Made by a program: the position numbers and the translations under genes. 64,000 nt of DNA from Hydrogenophaga sp. SL48 (GTDB lineage Bacteria; Pseudomonadota; Gammaproteobacteria; Burkholderiales; Burkholderiaceae_C), in assembly GCF_021729865.1 (NCBI RefSeq), contig NZ_CP063400.1, positions 4,402,001 through 4,466,000 on the forward strand, read 5' to 3'. The notes under the pieces are model-generated. The model was not told the origin of the DNA. It saw nothing but the letters and a program-made list of their open reading frames with translations, and made no database searches. Of this stretch, positions 21,019 to 30,314 are shown in pieces. Position 1 is the first letter of the stretch; each line of letters begins with the position of its first letter.

Positions 21019-21486
21019 TCAGCCCTGCTTCGGCCGCTGAGCCGAGATGACCTTGGTGTTCACGCCCGCCCAGTTCAGGCCGCCGAACAATCGCGCGTGC
21101 TCGATCTTCACGCAGCGGTCCCAGATGGAATCGAGGCCCGCTTCGGTCGCGATGCGGTCGGCTTCTTCGCTCATCAGGCCGAGCTGTTGCCACAGCGTCT
21201 TGGCGCCGATGGCCGCCGCGCTTTTCGCGATGGCGGGGATCTCTTCGACCTTGCGGAACACGTCCACCATGTCCACGGGGAACGGGATGTCCTCCAGCCG
21301 CGCATAGCTTTTCTCGCCCAGGATCTCCGGGTAGCGCGGGTTCACCGGCACGATGCGGTAGCCGTGCTCCTGCATGTACTTGGCGGCGAAAAAGCTCGGG
21401 CGATGCCATTCGGCCGAGAGGCCGACCACGGCGATGGTGCGGTCGCGCGCAAGGATGCGGCGCAGGGTGGGGATGTCGTCTTGCAT
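21019..21486 (-). CDS. CoA-binding domain protein
   Basis: A 155-residue Rossmann-fold protein of the YccU/succinyl-CoA-synthetase-like CoA_binding family. AVVGLSAEWHRPSFFAAKYM is the nucleotide-loop region, VPVNPRYPEILGEKSY is typical, and KTLWQQLGLMSEEAD matches the family helix. ATG at 21486 is used; the upstream in-frame ATG (21528) overlaps the divergent ferredoxin start. The metabolic role is unknown. It sits immediately upstream of metY in the same direction. Confidence 0.85.
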   Translation of the reverse strand: MQDDIPTLRRILARDRTIAVVGLSAEWHRPSFFAAKYMQEHGYRIVPVNPRYPEILGEKSYARLEDIPFPVDMVDVFRKVEEIPAIAKSAAAIGAKTLWQQLGLMSEEADRIATEAGLDSIWDRCVKIEHARLFGGLNWAGVNTKVISAQRPKQG

Positions 21487-21506
21487 GGTGCCCACACAAT
21501 AACGCC

Positions 21507-21740
21507 ATGGCGACCGAACGCAAGGCACTGCCTGTCATTCACAAGACCCGCTGCACCGGCTGTGGCTGGTGCGTGGCGGTGTGCCCGCCGCATGTGCTGT
21601 CGCTCGAAGTGGCGCACTGGAAGAAGTTTTCTCAGCTGCACGACGAGGCCGGTTGCACGGGCTGCGGCAAGTGCGCGGTGAGGTGCCCGTTTGATGCGAT
21701 CACGATGGTGCGTATACCCGATCTGCCGCCGGCGCGCTGA
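21507..21740 (+). CDS. Ferredoxin-like protein with two [4Fe-4S] motifs
   Basis: A 77-residue electron-carrier protein. Two clusters of cysteines, CTGCGWCVAVCP (residues 16-27) and CTGCGKCAVRCP (about 50-61), each give CxxCxxCxxxCP, the bacterial 2[4Fe-4S] ferredoxin pattern. The start lies 20 bp from the divergent CoA-binding-protein gene. The partner is not evident; the nitroreductase gene follows on the same strand. Confidence 0.88.
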   Translation: MATERKALPVIHKTRCTGCGWCVAVCPPHVLSLEVAHWKKFSQLHDEAGCTGCGKCAVRCPFDAITMVRIPDLPPAR

Positions 21741-21865
21741 CGCGGCGGCACATGGGCGGAACACGCCACGTCTTCCCCGCGACAGCCTGCACGCCATGCT
21801 GCAGTGCGACAAGATGCCCCATCCGCCCACGCCGTGTGGGCGCCACCCCCACCGGAGAAACCCCC

Positions 21866-22531
21866 ATGAGCGATCTGTCGCAACCCGTCCACGCCCCCGT
21901 CCTGCTCGACAAACTGCAGTGGCGCTACGCCGCCAAGAAGATGGACGCCTCCAAGGCCGTGCCGCAAGACAAAGTGGACCGCATCGTCGAGGCCGCGCGC
22001 CTGGCGCCCACCTCCAGTGGCCTGCAGCCCTACGAGATTTTCGTGGTCACCAGCAAGGCCGTGCGCGAGCAGATCCAGCCCATCGCCTGGAACCAGGCGC
22101 AGATCACCGACGGCTCGCACCTGCTGGTGTTCGCCGCCTGGGACAACTACACCGCCGAGCGCATCAACCACATGTTCGACCTGACGAACGAGCAGCGCGG
22201 TGGCACCAACGAGGGCTGGGAAAACTACCGCCAGATGCTTCTGAACAGCTACCCGCAGCGCGACGCCGAGGTGAACTTCAACCACGCCGCGCGCCAGGCC
22301 TACATCGGCCTGGGCGCCGCGCTGATCGCCGCCGCGTTTGAAGAGGTGGACAGCACGCCCATGGAGGGTTTCGACCCCGCCAAGCTCGACGAGATCCTGA
22401 AGCTGCGCGAGCGTGGCCTGCGCAGCGTCGCGATCCTGCCGCTGGGCTACCGCGCCGACGAAGGCGACTGGCTGGTGAACCTGAAGAAGGTGCGCCGCCC
22501 GCTGGAGCAGTTCGCGACCGAAGTGAAGTGA
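21866..22531 (+). CDS. NAD(P)H-dependent nitroreductase-family oxidoreductase
   Basis: FMN flavoprotein of the nitroreductase family (NfsB-like). The 221 residues include LQWRYAAKKMDASKAV, the FMN-phosphate-binding EAARLAPTSSGLQPYEI (about residues 40-56), and the C-terminal RSVAILPLGYRADEGDWL. A ribosome-binding GGAGA lies just upstream of ATG 21866. Substrates may be quinones or nitroaromatics; the physiological one is unknown. Confidence 0.9.
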   Translation: MSDLSQPVHAPVLLDKLQWRYAAKKMDASKAVPQDKVDRIVEAARLAPTSSGLQPYEIFVVTSKAVREQIQPIAWNQAQITDGSHLLVFAAWDNYTAERINHMFDLTNEQRGGTNEGWENYRQMLLNSYPQRDAEVNFNHAARQAYIGLGAALIAAAFEEVDSTPMEGFDPAKLDEILKLRERGLRSVAILPLGYRADEGDWLVNLKKVRRPLEQFATEVK

Positions 22532-22555
22532 AGTGATCCGAGCCTTTGGACGGCG

Positions 22556-24121
22556 TCAGGCCGCCTGCCGCGCGGGGTGCCCGGTGCGGAACACGCCCAC
22601 CGAGGCCACCAGCTCGCGCGCCTGATCGTCCAGGCTCTGCGAGGCGGCGGCGGTCTCTTCGACCAGGGCCGCGTTCTGCTGGGTGGCCTGGTCCAGCTGG
22701 GTGATGGCCTCGCCCATCTGGCTCACGCCGATGCTCTGCTCCTGCATGGCGCCGGCGATGTCGACCACCAGCTGGCTCACCCGGCGGATGGCGCCGACCA
22801 CCTCGGTCATCGAAGCGCCGGCCTGGTCGGCCAGCTGGGTGCCTGAACCGACCTGGTCCACGCTCGCCTGGATCAGTTGTTTGATCTGCCGCGCCGCGTC
22901 GGCCGACCGGCCGGCCAGCGACCGCACCTCGGCGGCCACCACCGCAAACCCCCGACCCTGTTCACCCGCGCGCGCCGCTTCCACCGCGGCGTTGAGCGCG
23001 AGGATGTTGGTCTGGAACGCGATGCCGTCGATCACACCGATGATCTCGGCGATGCGCCGCGACGAGCCGTCGATGCTGCGCATGGTGCGCACCACCGCGG
23101 CCACCGTTTCGCCGCCGGCCTCGGCCACCCGCGAGGCGTCGGTGGCCAGCGTGCGGGCCGCCTGCGCGCTGTCGGCCGTGATGGCGATGGCGCCGCCGAG
23201 CTGCTCCATCGACGCGGCCGACTGCTCCAGCGCACTGGCCTGCGCCTCGGTGCGGCTGCTCAGGTCCTTGTTGGCGCTGGCGATCTGCGCCGAGGCCGAG
23301 CCCACATGGTCCACCCCGCGGTGCACCTGGCCCACCAGGCTGCGCAGCCCGTCCTGCATGGCGCCCAGCGCCCGCATCAGATCGGCCACCTCGTCGCGCC
23401 CCTGCACCTCGACGGCCTGCGTGAGGTCGCCGGCCGCGATGCGTCCCGCCACCGCCACGCCCTGCTTCAGCGGGCGCACGATGCTGCGCGCGAGCACCAC
23501 CGAGGCCAGCAGGCCCAGGGCCAGCGCGGCCGCGCCCAGCCCCAGCTGCAGCCGGTCGGCGTCGCGGATGGCACCGCTCACGGCCTCGCCGCGCTGCTGC
23601 GCCAGTTGATCCTGCAGCTTGCGCAGGGTGTCGATCGGCTGTTGCAGGCGCGCCAGCGCCGGCAGGGTCTCGCTGCGCATCAGCTGCTGCGCCTCGTCGA
23701 TCCGGCCCGCCTGCACCAGCGGCCCGACCTTGACGAAGGAGGCCACGTAGGCGGCGCGGTCCGTGCGCAGCGCCGCCAGCGCGGCTTTGCCCTCGGGCAG
23801 CGCCACCAGCCGGTCCAGCGTGAGCAGGGCCTCGTCGATGGCCTTGCGGTTGGTGTCGATGCGCGCCTGCACCACCGGCCACTGCGACGGCTCCACCAGC
23901 AGCAGCTCGGCCGTGTTCAGGCCGTTGGCGCGCGTGGCCGTGTCGATCACCGACACCGCACCCACCTTCACCAGCTCCTGACCGATCAGCTGGCTGTTTT
24001 CCCGCCCGATCTGCCGCAGCGACAGAAACGCCGAGGCCACCAGCCCGGCAATGAGCAACAACATCAACCCGAACCCGGTCGCCAACCGCGCACCGATCCG
24101 GAACCTGGACACACTCCACAT
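22556..24121 (-). CDS. Methyl-accepting chemotaxis protein
   Basis: Transmembrane chemoreceptor feeding the CheA/CheW pathway. The 521 residues have a membrane segment near 10-35, a four-helix-bundle-type periplasmic domain to about 185, and a second membrane segment near 190-210. A HAMP domain follows ([21 protein letters not shown]), then the signalling domain whose hairpin tip reads [23 protein letters not shown] at 24121 has an AGGAG site upstream, so it is preferred over the in-frame start at 24145. Ligand unknown. Confidence 0.93.
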   Translation of the reverse strand: MWSVSRFRIGARLATGFGLMLLLIAGLVASAFLSLRQIGRENSQLIGQELVKVGAVSVIDTATRANGLNTAELLLVEPSQWPVVQARIDTNRKAIDEALLTLDRLVALPEGKAALAALRTDRAAYVASFVKVGPLVQAGRIDEAQQLMRSETLPALARLQQPIDTLRKLQDQLAQQRGEAVSGAIRDADRLQLGLGAAALALGLLASVVLARSIVRPLKQGVAVAGRIAAGDLTQAVEVQGRDEVADLMRALGAMQDGLRSLVGQVHRGVDHVGSASAQIASANKDLSSRTEAQASALEQSAASMEQLGGAIAITADSAQAARTLATDASRVAEAGGETVAAVVRTMRSIDGSSRRIAEIIGVIDGIAFQTNILALNAAVEAARAGEQGRGFAVVAAEVRSLAGRSADAARQIKQLIQASVDQVGSGTQLADQAGASMTEVVGAIRRVSQLVVDIAGAMQEQSIGVSQMGEAITQLDQATQQNAALVEETAAASQSLDDQARELVASVGVFRTGHPARQAA

Positions 24122-24277
24122 GCTTGACTCCTGGCACGCGCACACCGCGGCCTGATGCGGAGTTCTTCGGCGCGGTGCGGGTCGCTCTGAATACTCCTGA
24201 AGAACTATGCGGCAGCCAGAATCGAGGTATGCCGTCGCGATCTTCGTCGGGGGAGCGGGCGGCGCGAAAGGGTGCGA

Positions 24278-24697
24278 CTACTGCCCGACCGCCTGCCGGG
24301 CCAGCTTGAGAAAACGCGCGCGGTCAGCGTCGCCCAGCGACGGCAGGATGTGATCCTGCAGGCCCCGCACGACCGGCACCAGCGCCTTGAAGATGCGTTG
24401 CCCTTCAGGGGTCAGCGACAGTTCGCGCGCCCGGCGGTCGCGCTCGCTCACGACGCGGGCCACCCAGCCCTTCTGCTCCAGACGCTCGATGACGCCGCCG
24501 ATGGTGGCGCGGTCGTAGGCGATCAGCTCGGCCACCGTCGCCTGGTCCGTGCCCGGGTGGTTGTGGATCGCGTCGAGCGCCGCGAACTGGATCGGCGTCA
24601 GGTCAAAACCCGCCGCCTGCGTGCGCTGCACGAAGACCAGGGTGGACTGCTGGTGCAGGCGGCGGATCAGGTGCCCAGCCATGTCGAGTGAGTCCAT
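24278..24697 (-). CDS. mobR: MarR-family repressor, MobR-like
   Basis: A 139-residue winged-helix regulator. The HTH runs through QATVAELIAYDRATIGGVIERLEQKG, and the wing is RVVSERDRRARELSLT. It is divergent from the 3-hydroxybenzoate monooxygenase gene. In Comamonas testosteroni the MarR protein MobR is encoded divergently from mobA, represses it, and is released by 3-hydroxybenzoate. The same order here makes MobR the likely identity. Repeats in the shared promoter region fit a repressor site. Confidence 0.8.
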   Translation of the reverse strand: MDSLDMAGHLIRRLHQQSTLVFVQRTQAAGFDLTPIQFAALDAIHNHPGTDQATVAELIAYDRATIGGVIERLEQKGWVARVVSERDRRARELSLTPEGQRIFKALVPVVRGLQDHILPSLGDADRARFLKLARQAVGQ

Positions 24698-24725
24698 CCA
24701 AGCGCTCCGTTTCCGAGGTTATTGA

Positions 24726-24772
24726 TAAGTATACGTACCGTCTTGACAGCAGATAGTAAGTATAGATATCAT
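24726..24772 (+). promoter_or_regulatory. mobA promoter with repeated candidate MobR site
   Basis: TTGACA (24743-24748) and TATCAT (24767-24772) are separated by 18 bp and form a good sigma-70 promoter for mobA. The octamer TAAGTATA occurs twice, at 24726-24733 and 24757-24764, 31 bp apart (about three helix turns). One copy is upstream of the -35 and one is inside the spacer, positions suited to repression. The assignment of these repeats to MobR is inference. Confidence 0.6.
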
Positions 24773-24822
24773 TTGCCTACACACCAATCGCTCGCGGTGT
24801 CCGTCAACCCAGGAGACAACCC

Positions 24823-26733
24823 ATGCAGTTCTACAAAGATGGCTTCCGCGGAGGCAACCCTGACATCAAGCAGGCCGCGCCCAACCGCCGCAACCGGGGC
24901 ACCAACGAGCCCCTGCCCGAGAAGGTGGATGTGCTGATCGCCGGCACCGGCCCCGCAGGCCTCTGCCTGGCCGCGCAGCTGGCGCAGTTCCCACAGATCG
25001 AGACCATGATCGTCGAGCGCATGCCCACCAACATCATCAAGGGCAAGGCCGACGGCATCAACACGCGCACCATGGAAATGTTCCAGGCCTTCGGTTTCGC
25101 CGACAAGGTCAAGCGCGAGACCTACTGGGTGAACCAGACCAACTTCTGGATGCCCGACCCCGTCAACCCGCAGCACATCCAGCGCGTCGGCCGGGTGCAG
25201 GACGTGGCCGACGACAGCTCGGAGATGCCGCACATCCTGATCAACCAGGCGCGGCTGCACGAGCTGTTCCTCGAAGTCATGAAGAACTCGCCTTCACGCC
25301 TGGAGCCCGACTACAGCTGGGAGATCGTGGGCCTGACCATCGATGAAACCACCGACGACCACCCGGTGACCGTGACGCTCAAGGACGCCAGCGGCGTGAA
25401 CTGGTGGGCCACGCGCACGGTGCGGGCGAACTACGTGGTCGGCTGCGACGGCGCGCACTCGGCCGTGCGCAAGGCCATCGGCGGCGAACTGCACGGCGAC
25501 GCCGCGCACCAGGCCTGGGGCGTGATGGACATCCTGGCCAACACCGACTTCCCCGACGTGCGCCAGAAGTGCCTGATCTCGTCGGCGAGCGAAGGCAACG
25601 TGCTGATCCTGCCGCGCGAGGGCGGCTACATCTTCCGGATGTATGTCGAACTCGACAAGCTCAAGGACGGCGAGAAAGCCGCGAGCCGCAAGTTCACGCA
25701 GGACGACCTGATCTCGGCGGCCAAGCGCATCATCCAACCCTATTCGCTCGACGTGAAGGAAGTGGTCTGGTGGTCGATCTACGACATCGGCCACAGCATC
25801 ACCGACAAGTTCGACGACGTGTCCGAAGGCTCGGACCGTTGCCCCCGCGTGTTCACCGCGGGCGACGCCTGCCACACCCACTCGCCCAAGGCCGGCCAGG
25901 GCATGAACGTCTCGATGCAGGACACCTTCAACCTCGGCTGGAAGCTGGTGCACGTGCTGCAGGGCCGGGCCGATGCCAGCCTGCTGCGCAGCTACTCCAA
26001 AGAGCGCCTGACCGAAGCCAAGCGGCTGGTCGACACCGACCACGAGTGGTCGCGCATCATGTCGGCGCCCACCACCCAGGCCGAGCGCGACGGCACCGAG
26101 GAGCCGCGCATCATCCGCCAGTTCAAGGCCAACCTCGAATTCACCGGCGGCACTGCGGTGAAGTACGACACCTCCACCCTGTTCGCGCCCGGCACACACC
26201 AGGCGCTGGCCCAGGGCGAAGCCATCGGCCGCCGCTTCCACTCCGCCCCCGTGGTGCGCCTGTCCGATGCGAAGCAGATGCAGCTGGGCCACGCCGCCGA
26301 GGCCGACGCCCGCTGGCGCCTCTACGCCTTCGCGGGCCAGGCGGACAGCTCGGCCCCGGGCTCGGCGATTCACAAACTGGCCGACTGGCTGGAGACCGAC
26401 CCGAAGTCACCGGTGGTCAAGCACACCCGAAAGGGCGAAGACATCGATGCGGTGATCGACGTGCGCGCCATCTTCCAGCAGACCTTCGACCAGCTCGCCT
26501 ACGAGCACATGCCCTCGCTGCTCAAGCCCCGGACCGGCAAGCTCGGCCTGCAGGACCACGAAAAGATCTTCTGCGTGGACCACAAGGGCGCGGGCGACAT
26601 CTACGACATGCGCGGGATTGATCGAGAGAAGGGCTGCATCATCGTCGTGCGGCCGGACCAGTACGTGGCGAACGTGCTGCCGCTGGATGGGTATGAGGAA
26701 CTGTCGGCCTACTTCGCCGGCGTGCTGCGCTGA
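24823..26733 (+). CDS. mobA: 3-hydroxybenzoate 4-monooxygenase (FAD, PheA/TfdB family)
   Basis: Flavoprotein hydroxylase that converts 3-hydroxybenzoate to protocatechuate using NAD(P)H and O2. The 636 residues match MobA in length and start (MQFYKDGFRGGNPDI). They contain the FAD dinucleotide fold VDVLIAGTGPAGLCLAAQL (about 35-54), the second FAD motif RVFTAGDACHTHSPKAGQGM (about 345-364), and the C-terminal thioredoxin-like domain of phenol-hydroxylase relatives. Divergent MarR gene and promoter repeats support the identity. Phenol 2-monooxygenase is the main alternative. Confidence 0.87.
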   Translation: MQFYKDGFRGGNPDIKQAAPNRRNRGTNEPLPEKVDVLIAGTGPAGLCLAAQLAQFPQIETMIVERMPTNIIKGKADGINTRTMEMFQAFGFADKVKRETYWVNQTNFWMPDPVNPQHIQRVGRVQDVADDSSEMPHILINQARLHELFLEVMKNSPSRLEPDYSWEIVGLTIDETTDDHPVTVTLKDASGVNWWATRTVRANYVVGCDGAHSAVRKAIGGELHGDAAHQAWGVMDILANTDFPDVRQKCLISSASEGNVLILPREGGYIFRMYVELDKLKDGEKAASRKFTQDDLISAAKRIIQPYSLDVKEVVWWSIYDIGHSITDKFDDVSEGSDRCPRVFTAGDACHTHSPKAGQGMNVSMQDTFNLGWKLVHVLQGRADASLLRSYSKERLTEAKRLVDTDHEWSRIMSAPTTQAERDGTEEPRIIRQFKANLEFTGGTAVKYDTSTLFAPGTHQALAQGEAIGRRFHSAPVVRLSDAKQMQLGHAAEADARWRLYAFAGQADSSAPGSAIHKLADWLETDPKSPVVKHTRKGEDIDAVIDVRAIFQQTFDQLAYEHMPSLLKPRTGKLGLQDHEKIFCVDHKGAGDIYDMRGIDREKGCIIVVRPDQYVANVLPLDGYEELSAYFAGVLR

Positions 26734-26760
26734 GGTGAGATGAGGTGAGGTGAGGTGAGA
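26731..26760 (+). repeat. TGAGG/TGAGA pentamer run after mobA
   Basis: Six tandem copies of TGAGG or TGAGA begin with the mobA stop codon itself and run into the intergenic space. They look like a slipped-strand expansion at the stop codon. The first unit supplies the TGA stop, so expansion would not alter the protein. Confidence 0.75.
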
Positions 26761-26785
26761 CAGCGCAACACGCGCAGGACAGATC

Positions 26786-27505
26786 TCAGAGCCGGCGGAA
26801 GTAGGTGAGCTCGCCAATCTTCCAGATGAGGAAGACCGCGCCCCACCGCTCCAACAAGCTCAGGATGGACGAGCGGTCGGTGGCTGTCGCCGACCACATC
26901 TTGCCGCCCTCGCCTTCGAAAACGGGGGCGCCGAAAAGGGATCGCAGCATCTCCTCGGCCTCGGCCTTCGTCATGGCGTGAAGGCGCTCCAGCAACGCGC
27001 GTTCATCGGGTGTCATGGCTGCGAGCGCCTGGGCGTTGAGCGCTTGCGTCTGGGCGTCGCGCGCTTTCATCTCCTCTGTCATGTCATGACCGTAGCGCCA
27101 CTTGCTCAGCAGGCCGTCCGAACTCTCGATGCCGAAAATCTCCATCAGTTCGACGAGGTACCCAAGGAACCGATCCTGATCCTCGCCTTCGGTGTTCTCG
27201 AACTTCTTCATCACCGGCTTGAACATCCCCAGCACGACCGGTTTGATCTGTCTGGCCGGCGCCAGCTGGCGCAGTGAGCGCGCCAGCTGGTTCACCCAGG
27301 CTTCGTACTTGAGGCGGTCTGCTTCGTCCAGGTCGACGAGGTAAAACGGCTCCTTCACGAACTTCTTCTTCGCGATGAAGCGGTCCAGGGCCAGCCTGCG
27401 ATCGTCGGGGGTCATCCCCTGGCCTGCGGGGTTGGCCCACACGTGGACGGACGCCGCACAGAGAAGGGCGGACAGGAGAAGGGTTCGGCGGGAAGGGTGT
27501 GGCAT
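26786..27505 (-). CDS. Secreted hypothetical protein, paralogue A
   Basis: A 239-residue protein with a clear signal peptide (MPHPSRRTLLLSALLCAASV, cleavage near VWA-N at residue 25). The mature part includes [20 protein letters not shown], a helical middle (VVLGMFKPVMKKFENTEGED), and GIESSDGLLSKWRYG. It is paralogous to the product of 27985-28683 over the whole length (shared [28 protein letters not shown]). Probably periplasmic; function unknown. The two paralogues flank another small secreted protein. Confidence 0.72.
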   Translation of the reverse strand: MPHPSRRTLLLSALLCAASVHVWANPAGQGMTPDDRRLALDRFIAKKKFVKEPFYLVDLDEADRLKYEAWVNQLARSLRQLAPARQIKPVVLGMFKPVMKKFENTEGEDQDRFLGYLVELMEIFGIESSDGLLSKWRYGHDMTEEMKARDAQTQALNAQALAAMTPDERALLERLHAMTKAEAEEMLRSLFGAPVFEGEGGKMWSATATDRSSILSLLERWGAVFLIWKIGELTYFRRL

Positions 27506-27608
27506 GTCAAGAGTTGTTGATGAAGCGGTGCTCTGAAAGGGCGTTTCTTCAGCCGATCCGCATGGGCACGACGTACATGGTCAAAGGTCCACAGCGGATG
27601 GCATGGCT

Positions 27609-27935
27609 TTAACGAGCCCCCCGGATAAAGCGGACCTTGCCCGACTTCATGCCGATGCTTAGTTCGCCACCACCACCACGCACACCATGTTGGTTGGGCC
27701 CGTAGTACACGACCCAATGGGATCCTGCGTCCCGAGCTTCGTACTTCAACTCCCAGGGCGGGGGTGGGCCGCGTTCAATAAACTGGCGACCGAGACAAGC
27801 CGCATGCTCCGCCGTAAGCACAGGTGGAGCCGCGCATTCTGCAGGCCATACTGGCAAAGGCAATGCGAGCGTTGTTGCAATGACCAGTGAAACGTGGACG
27901 AAGCTAAGGTTCATGAAAGCACCAATGAAGTTCAT
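27609..27935 (-). CDS. Small secreted hypothetical protein
   Basis: 108 residues from ATG 27935, or 101 from ATG 27914, with a signal peptide (SFVHVSLVIATTLALPLPVW) and mature N-terminus near AEC. The short mature domain ends in GELSIGMKSGKVRFIRGAR, a beta-hairpin pattern seen in small NTF2-fold or PepSY-like periplasmic proteins. No firm family. It lies between the two paralogous secreted proteins on the same strand. Confidence 0.6.
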   Translation of the reverse strand: MNFIGAFMNLSFVHVSLVIATTLALPLPVWPAECAAPPVLTAEHAACLGRQFIERGPPPPWELKYEARDAGSHWVVYYGPNQHGVRGGGGELSIGMKSGKVRFIRGAR

Positions 27936-27984
27936 GGCGGTATTGGCATTTGGACGCGAAACCAGTCCACTGACCGGTCAACCG

Positions 27985-28683
27985 TCACAGTCTTCGCGAG
28001 TACATGAAACGGCCCTTCGCCATCCAGACGAACGCGACGGCACCTCCCTGCATCGTCAGACCCATCGCAGAACTCGCGTCCGGTGTCAGGAACCACATCT
28101 TGATCAAGTTGGTGTCGGTGGCTGGTTGGCCAAGAACCGAACGCAGCAACTCGCCGGCGTTCGCGGCCGTCATGCCCTCAAGACGCTTCAACAGTTCGCG
28201 CTCAGCGACCGTCATGGCCACCAATGCATTAGCGTTGATCACATCCATGCTGTCGTTCGGGTCGAAGCCATAACGCCACTTGTTGAGGACACCGTCCGAG
28301 CTGTCGATGCCGAAGATGACCATCAACTCTTTGAGATACAACAGGAAGCGATCCCGCTCTTCGCTGTCAGCGTTCTCAAACGCCTCCATCGTGGGTTTAA
28401 ACATCTCCAGCACCACTGGCTTTGTCTGGTCGGCTGGCGCGAGTTCACCCAAAGAGCGCGCGAGGTCGTTCACCATCGCTTCATACCGGAGCCGGTCTGG
28501 TTCGTTGGTGGCGCCGGGGTAGCCAGCCTCCTCAACGAACTTCTTTTTCGCAATGAACCGGGCAAGCGCCTGTTGTCGGTCAGGGGTGCTCATCGCCTTC
28601 TCCGATGGGTTTGGCCATGAGTGGGTGGACACTGCACTGAGCAGTGCGGACAAGAGGAGCGCTCGGCGTGCGCGAGTTGACAT
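27985..28683 (-). CDS. Secreted hypothetical protein, paralogue B
   Basis: A 232-residue protein with signal peptide ([20 protein letters not shown], cleavage near HSWPN). It is homologous throughout to the protein encoded at 26786-27505: [34 protein letters not shown], and [15 protein letters not shown] line up with the same blocks there. The reading frame continues upstream to 29169, but that overlaps other genes, so ATG at 28683 is used. A duplication with later divergence is the simple reading. Function unknown. Confidence 0.72.
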   Translation of the reverse strand: MSTRARRALLLSALLSAVSTHSWPNPSEKAMSTPDRQQALARFIAKKKFVEEAGYPGATNEPDRLRYEAMVNDLARSLGELAPADQTKPVVLEMFKPTMEAFENADSEERDRFLLYLKELMVIFGIDSSDGVLNKWRYGFDPNDSMDVINANALVAMTVAERELLKRLEGMTAANAGELLRSVLGQPATDTNLIKMWFLTPDASSAMGLTMQGGAVAFVWMAKGRFMYSRRL

Positions 28684-28854
28684 GGTGCGGAATCTCCCTG
28701 GAAGGAAGAACATCGTATCCGTTGGCATGGCTCGAACCATCTGCGTCCTTCCCACGAGAACAGCGGAAGCCATCGACGCTTCGGTCCACACCAAAGCATC
28801 CGACGGCCAGCCTGCCGCACAGTGGACACCCTGTTCCACCCAGCGCCCAACGAC

Positions 28855-29193
28855 ATGCCCATCACTTGCTTCATCCGCTACCAAATCGACCCCTTTCAGC
28901 GCGAAGCCTTCCGCCGCTACGCCGAGGCCTGGGGCCGCATCATTCCCCGCTGCGGCGGCGAGCTGCTCGGCTACTTTTTGCCGCACGAAGGCAGCAACGA
29001 CATCGCCTGGGGCCTGATCGGCTTCGACAGCCTCGCCGCCTACGAACGCTACCGCGCCGTGCTGCGCAGCGACGCCGAAGGCCGCGCCAACTTCGAGATG
29101 GCGCAGGCGCAGCGCTTCATCCTGCGCGAAGAACGCAGCTGGCTCGAAGACGTGCCCGGCACGCGCCACCAGCCCCGGCAGGTGGCGCCGTGA
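28855..29193 (+). CDS. NIPSNAP-family protein
   Basis: A 112-residue ferredoxin-like-fold protein with the NIPSNAP pattern: [20 protein letters not shown] at the start, then [27 protein letters not shown] and [18 protein letters not shown]. Members are small dimeric proteins of unclear role, often near oxidoreductases. Its TGA overlaps the GTG start of the next gene, so the two are coupled. Confidence 0.85.
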   Translation: MPITCFIRYQIDPFQREAFRRYAEAWGRIIPRCGGELLGYFLPHEGSNDIAWGLIGFDSLAAYERYRAVLRSDAEGRANFEMAQAQRFILREERSWLEDVPGTRHQPRQVAP

Positions 29194-29540
29194 TCGCGGT
29201 CATCCTGGAGGTCGATGCATTCGAAGGCGCCGGGCCGCGTTACCTCGACATCGCGGCGGCCCTGCTGCCCGAGCTGCAGGCCACCGACGGGTTCCTCTCG
29301 GTGGAGCGCTTTGAAAGCCTGGCCCGGTCGGATCGCTACCTGTCGCTGAGCTTCTGGCGCGACGAAGCGGCCGTGCGCGCGTGGCGCGGCCACGCACACC
29401 ACCGCGCCGCGCAGCAAGCAGGGCGGACGGACATGTTCGCGGGGTACCGCCTGCGCGTGACCGTGACCGAGGTACTGAGTGACTACGGCTTGCATGACCG
29501 TGCGCAGGCGCCCGAAGACTCGCGGGCTGCGCTACGCTGA
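29190..29540 (+). CDS. Antibiotic-biosynthesis-monooxygenase-domain protein
   Basis: A 116-residue ABM-fold protein beginning at GTG 29190 (GTGA overlap with the NIPSNAP gene). The pattern [15 protein letters not shown]...[18 protein letters not shown]...[30 protein letters not shown] is that of heme-degrading or quinone monooxygenase-like ABM proteins. The shared operon with NIPSNAP and an ArsR-type regulator suggests a small stress or redox unit; this is inference. Confidence 0.8.
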   Translation: MIAVILEVDAFEGAGPRYLDIAAALLPELQATDGFLSVERFESLARSDRYLSLSFWRDEAAVRAWRGHAHHRAAQQAGRTDMFAGYRLRVTVTEVLSDYGLHDRAQAPEDSRAALR

Positions 29541-29545
29541 GGGCC

Positions 29546-30235
29546 ATGACCAGCACCCCGCACGAACCCCGCCTTGCCCGCGTGGCCGCCATGGTGGCCG
29601 ACCCGGCGCGCTCGCGCATGCTGGCCTATCTGCTCAGCGGCGAATGCGCCAGCGCCAGCGAGCTGGCCAAGGCCGCGTCCGTCTCACCCGCCACCGCCAG
29701 CGGCCACCTGGCACAGTTGCTCGAAGCCCGCTTCGTGGTCTGCGAACCGCGCGGGCGCCACCGCTACTACCGGCTGGCCGACGCCGACGTGGCGCACGCG
29801 CTGGAAGCCCTGGCCGTGGTGGCCGAGCGCGGCGAGCACGACAGCGAGTGGTCATCACCCGAGCGGGCGCGCCTGCGCTACGCGCGCTGCTGTTACGGGC
29901 ACCTGGCGGGGCGGCTGGGCATCCGGTTGTTTGACGGCCTGATGGCGGTGGACGGGCTGCAACCGGTGAGCACGGGTTACACGCTCACCGACAGCGGCCG
30001 CGCGTGGTGCCAGCGCCTGGGCTTCGAGCCGCCTCAGCCCGGCAAGAAAAGGCGCTTCGCCTACCCGTGCCTCGACTGGTCCGAGCGGCGCGATCACCTC
30101 GCGGGGCAACTGGCCGATCAGCTGTACCTGCACCTGGTGGCGCAGGGTTGGGTGCGGCGTGGGGCGGGGCGGGATGTGGCGGTGACGCCGCTGGGTCACA
30201 GGTCCTTGATACCGCTGCTGGGACGAGAAGGCTGA
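29546..30235 (+). CDS. ArsR-family winged-helix regulator
   Basis: A 229-residue regulator. The HTH lies at about residues 15-75 (RSRMLAYLLSGECASASEL, then SVSPATASGHLAQLLEARFV), followed by RGRHRYYRLADADVAHALE. The C-terminal 120 residues, containing the YARCCYGHLAGRLGIRLFDG stretch and RHRxxx-type basic segments, are typical of the YceI/ArsR subfamily with an effector domain. No ArsR metal-site motif ELCVCDL is visible. It follows the ABM gene by 5 bp. Degenerate fragments related to its 3' half occur at 37833-38013 and 47771-47838. Confidence 0.85.
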   Translation: MTSTPHEPRLARVAAMVADPARSRMLAYLLSGECASASELAKAASVSPATASGHLAQLLEARFVVCEPRGRHRYYRLADADVAHALEALAVVAERGEHDSEWSSPERARLRYARCCYGHLAGRLGIRLFDGLMAVDGLQPVSTGYTLTDSGRAWCQRLGFEPPQPGKKRRFAYPCLDWSERRDHLAGQLADQLYLHLVAQGWVRRGAGRDVAVTPLGHRSLIPLLGREG

Positions 30236-30314
30236 GTCGCGGTGGTTGCTCCAGGGGCGCATGTCGGCGGGATTTTGATCGACTGCACTGGCACTGCCCA
30301 CCCGTCGCGGCAGG

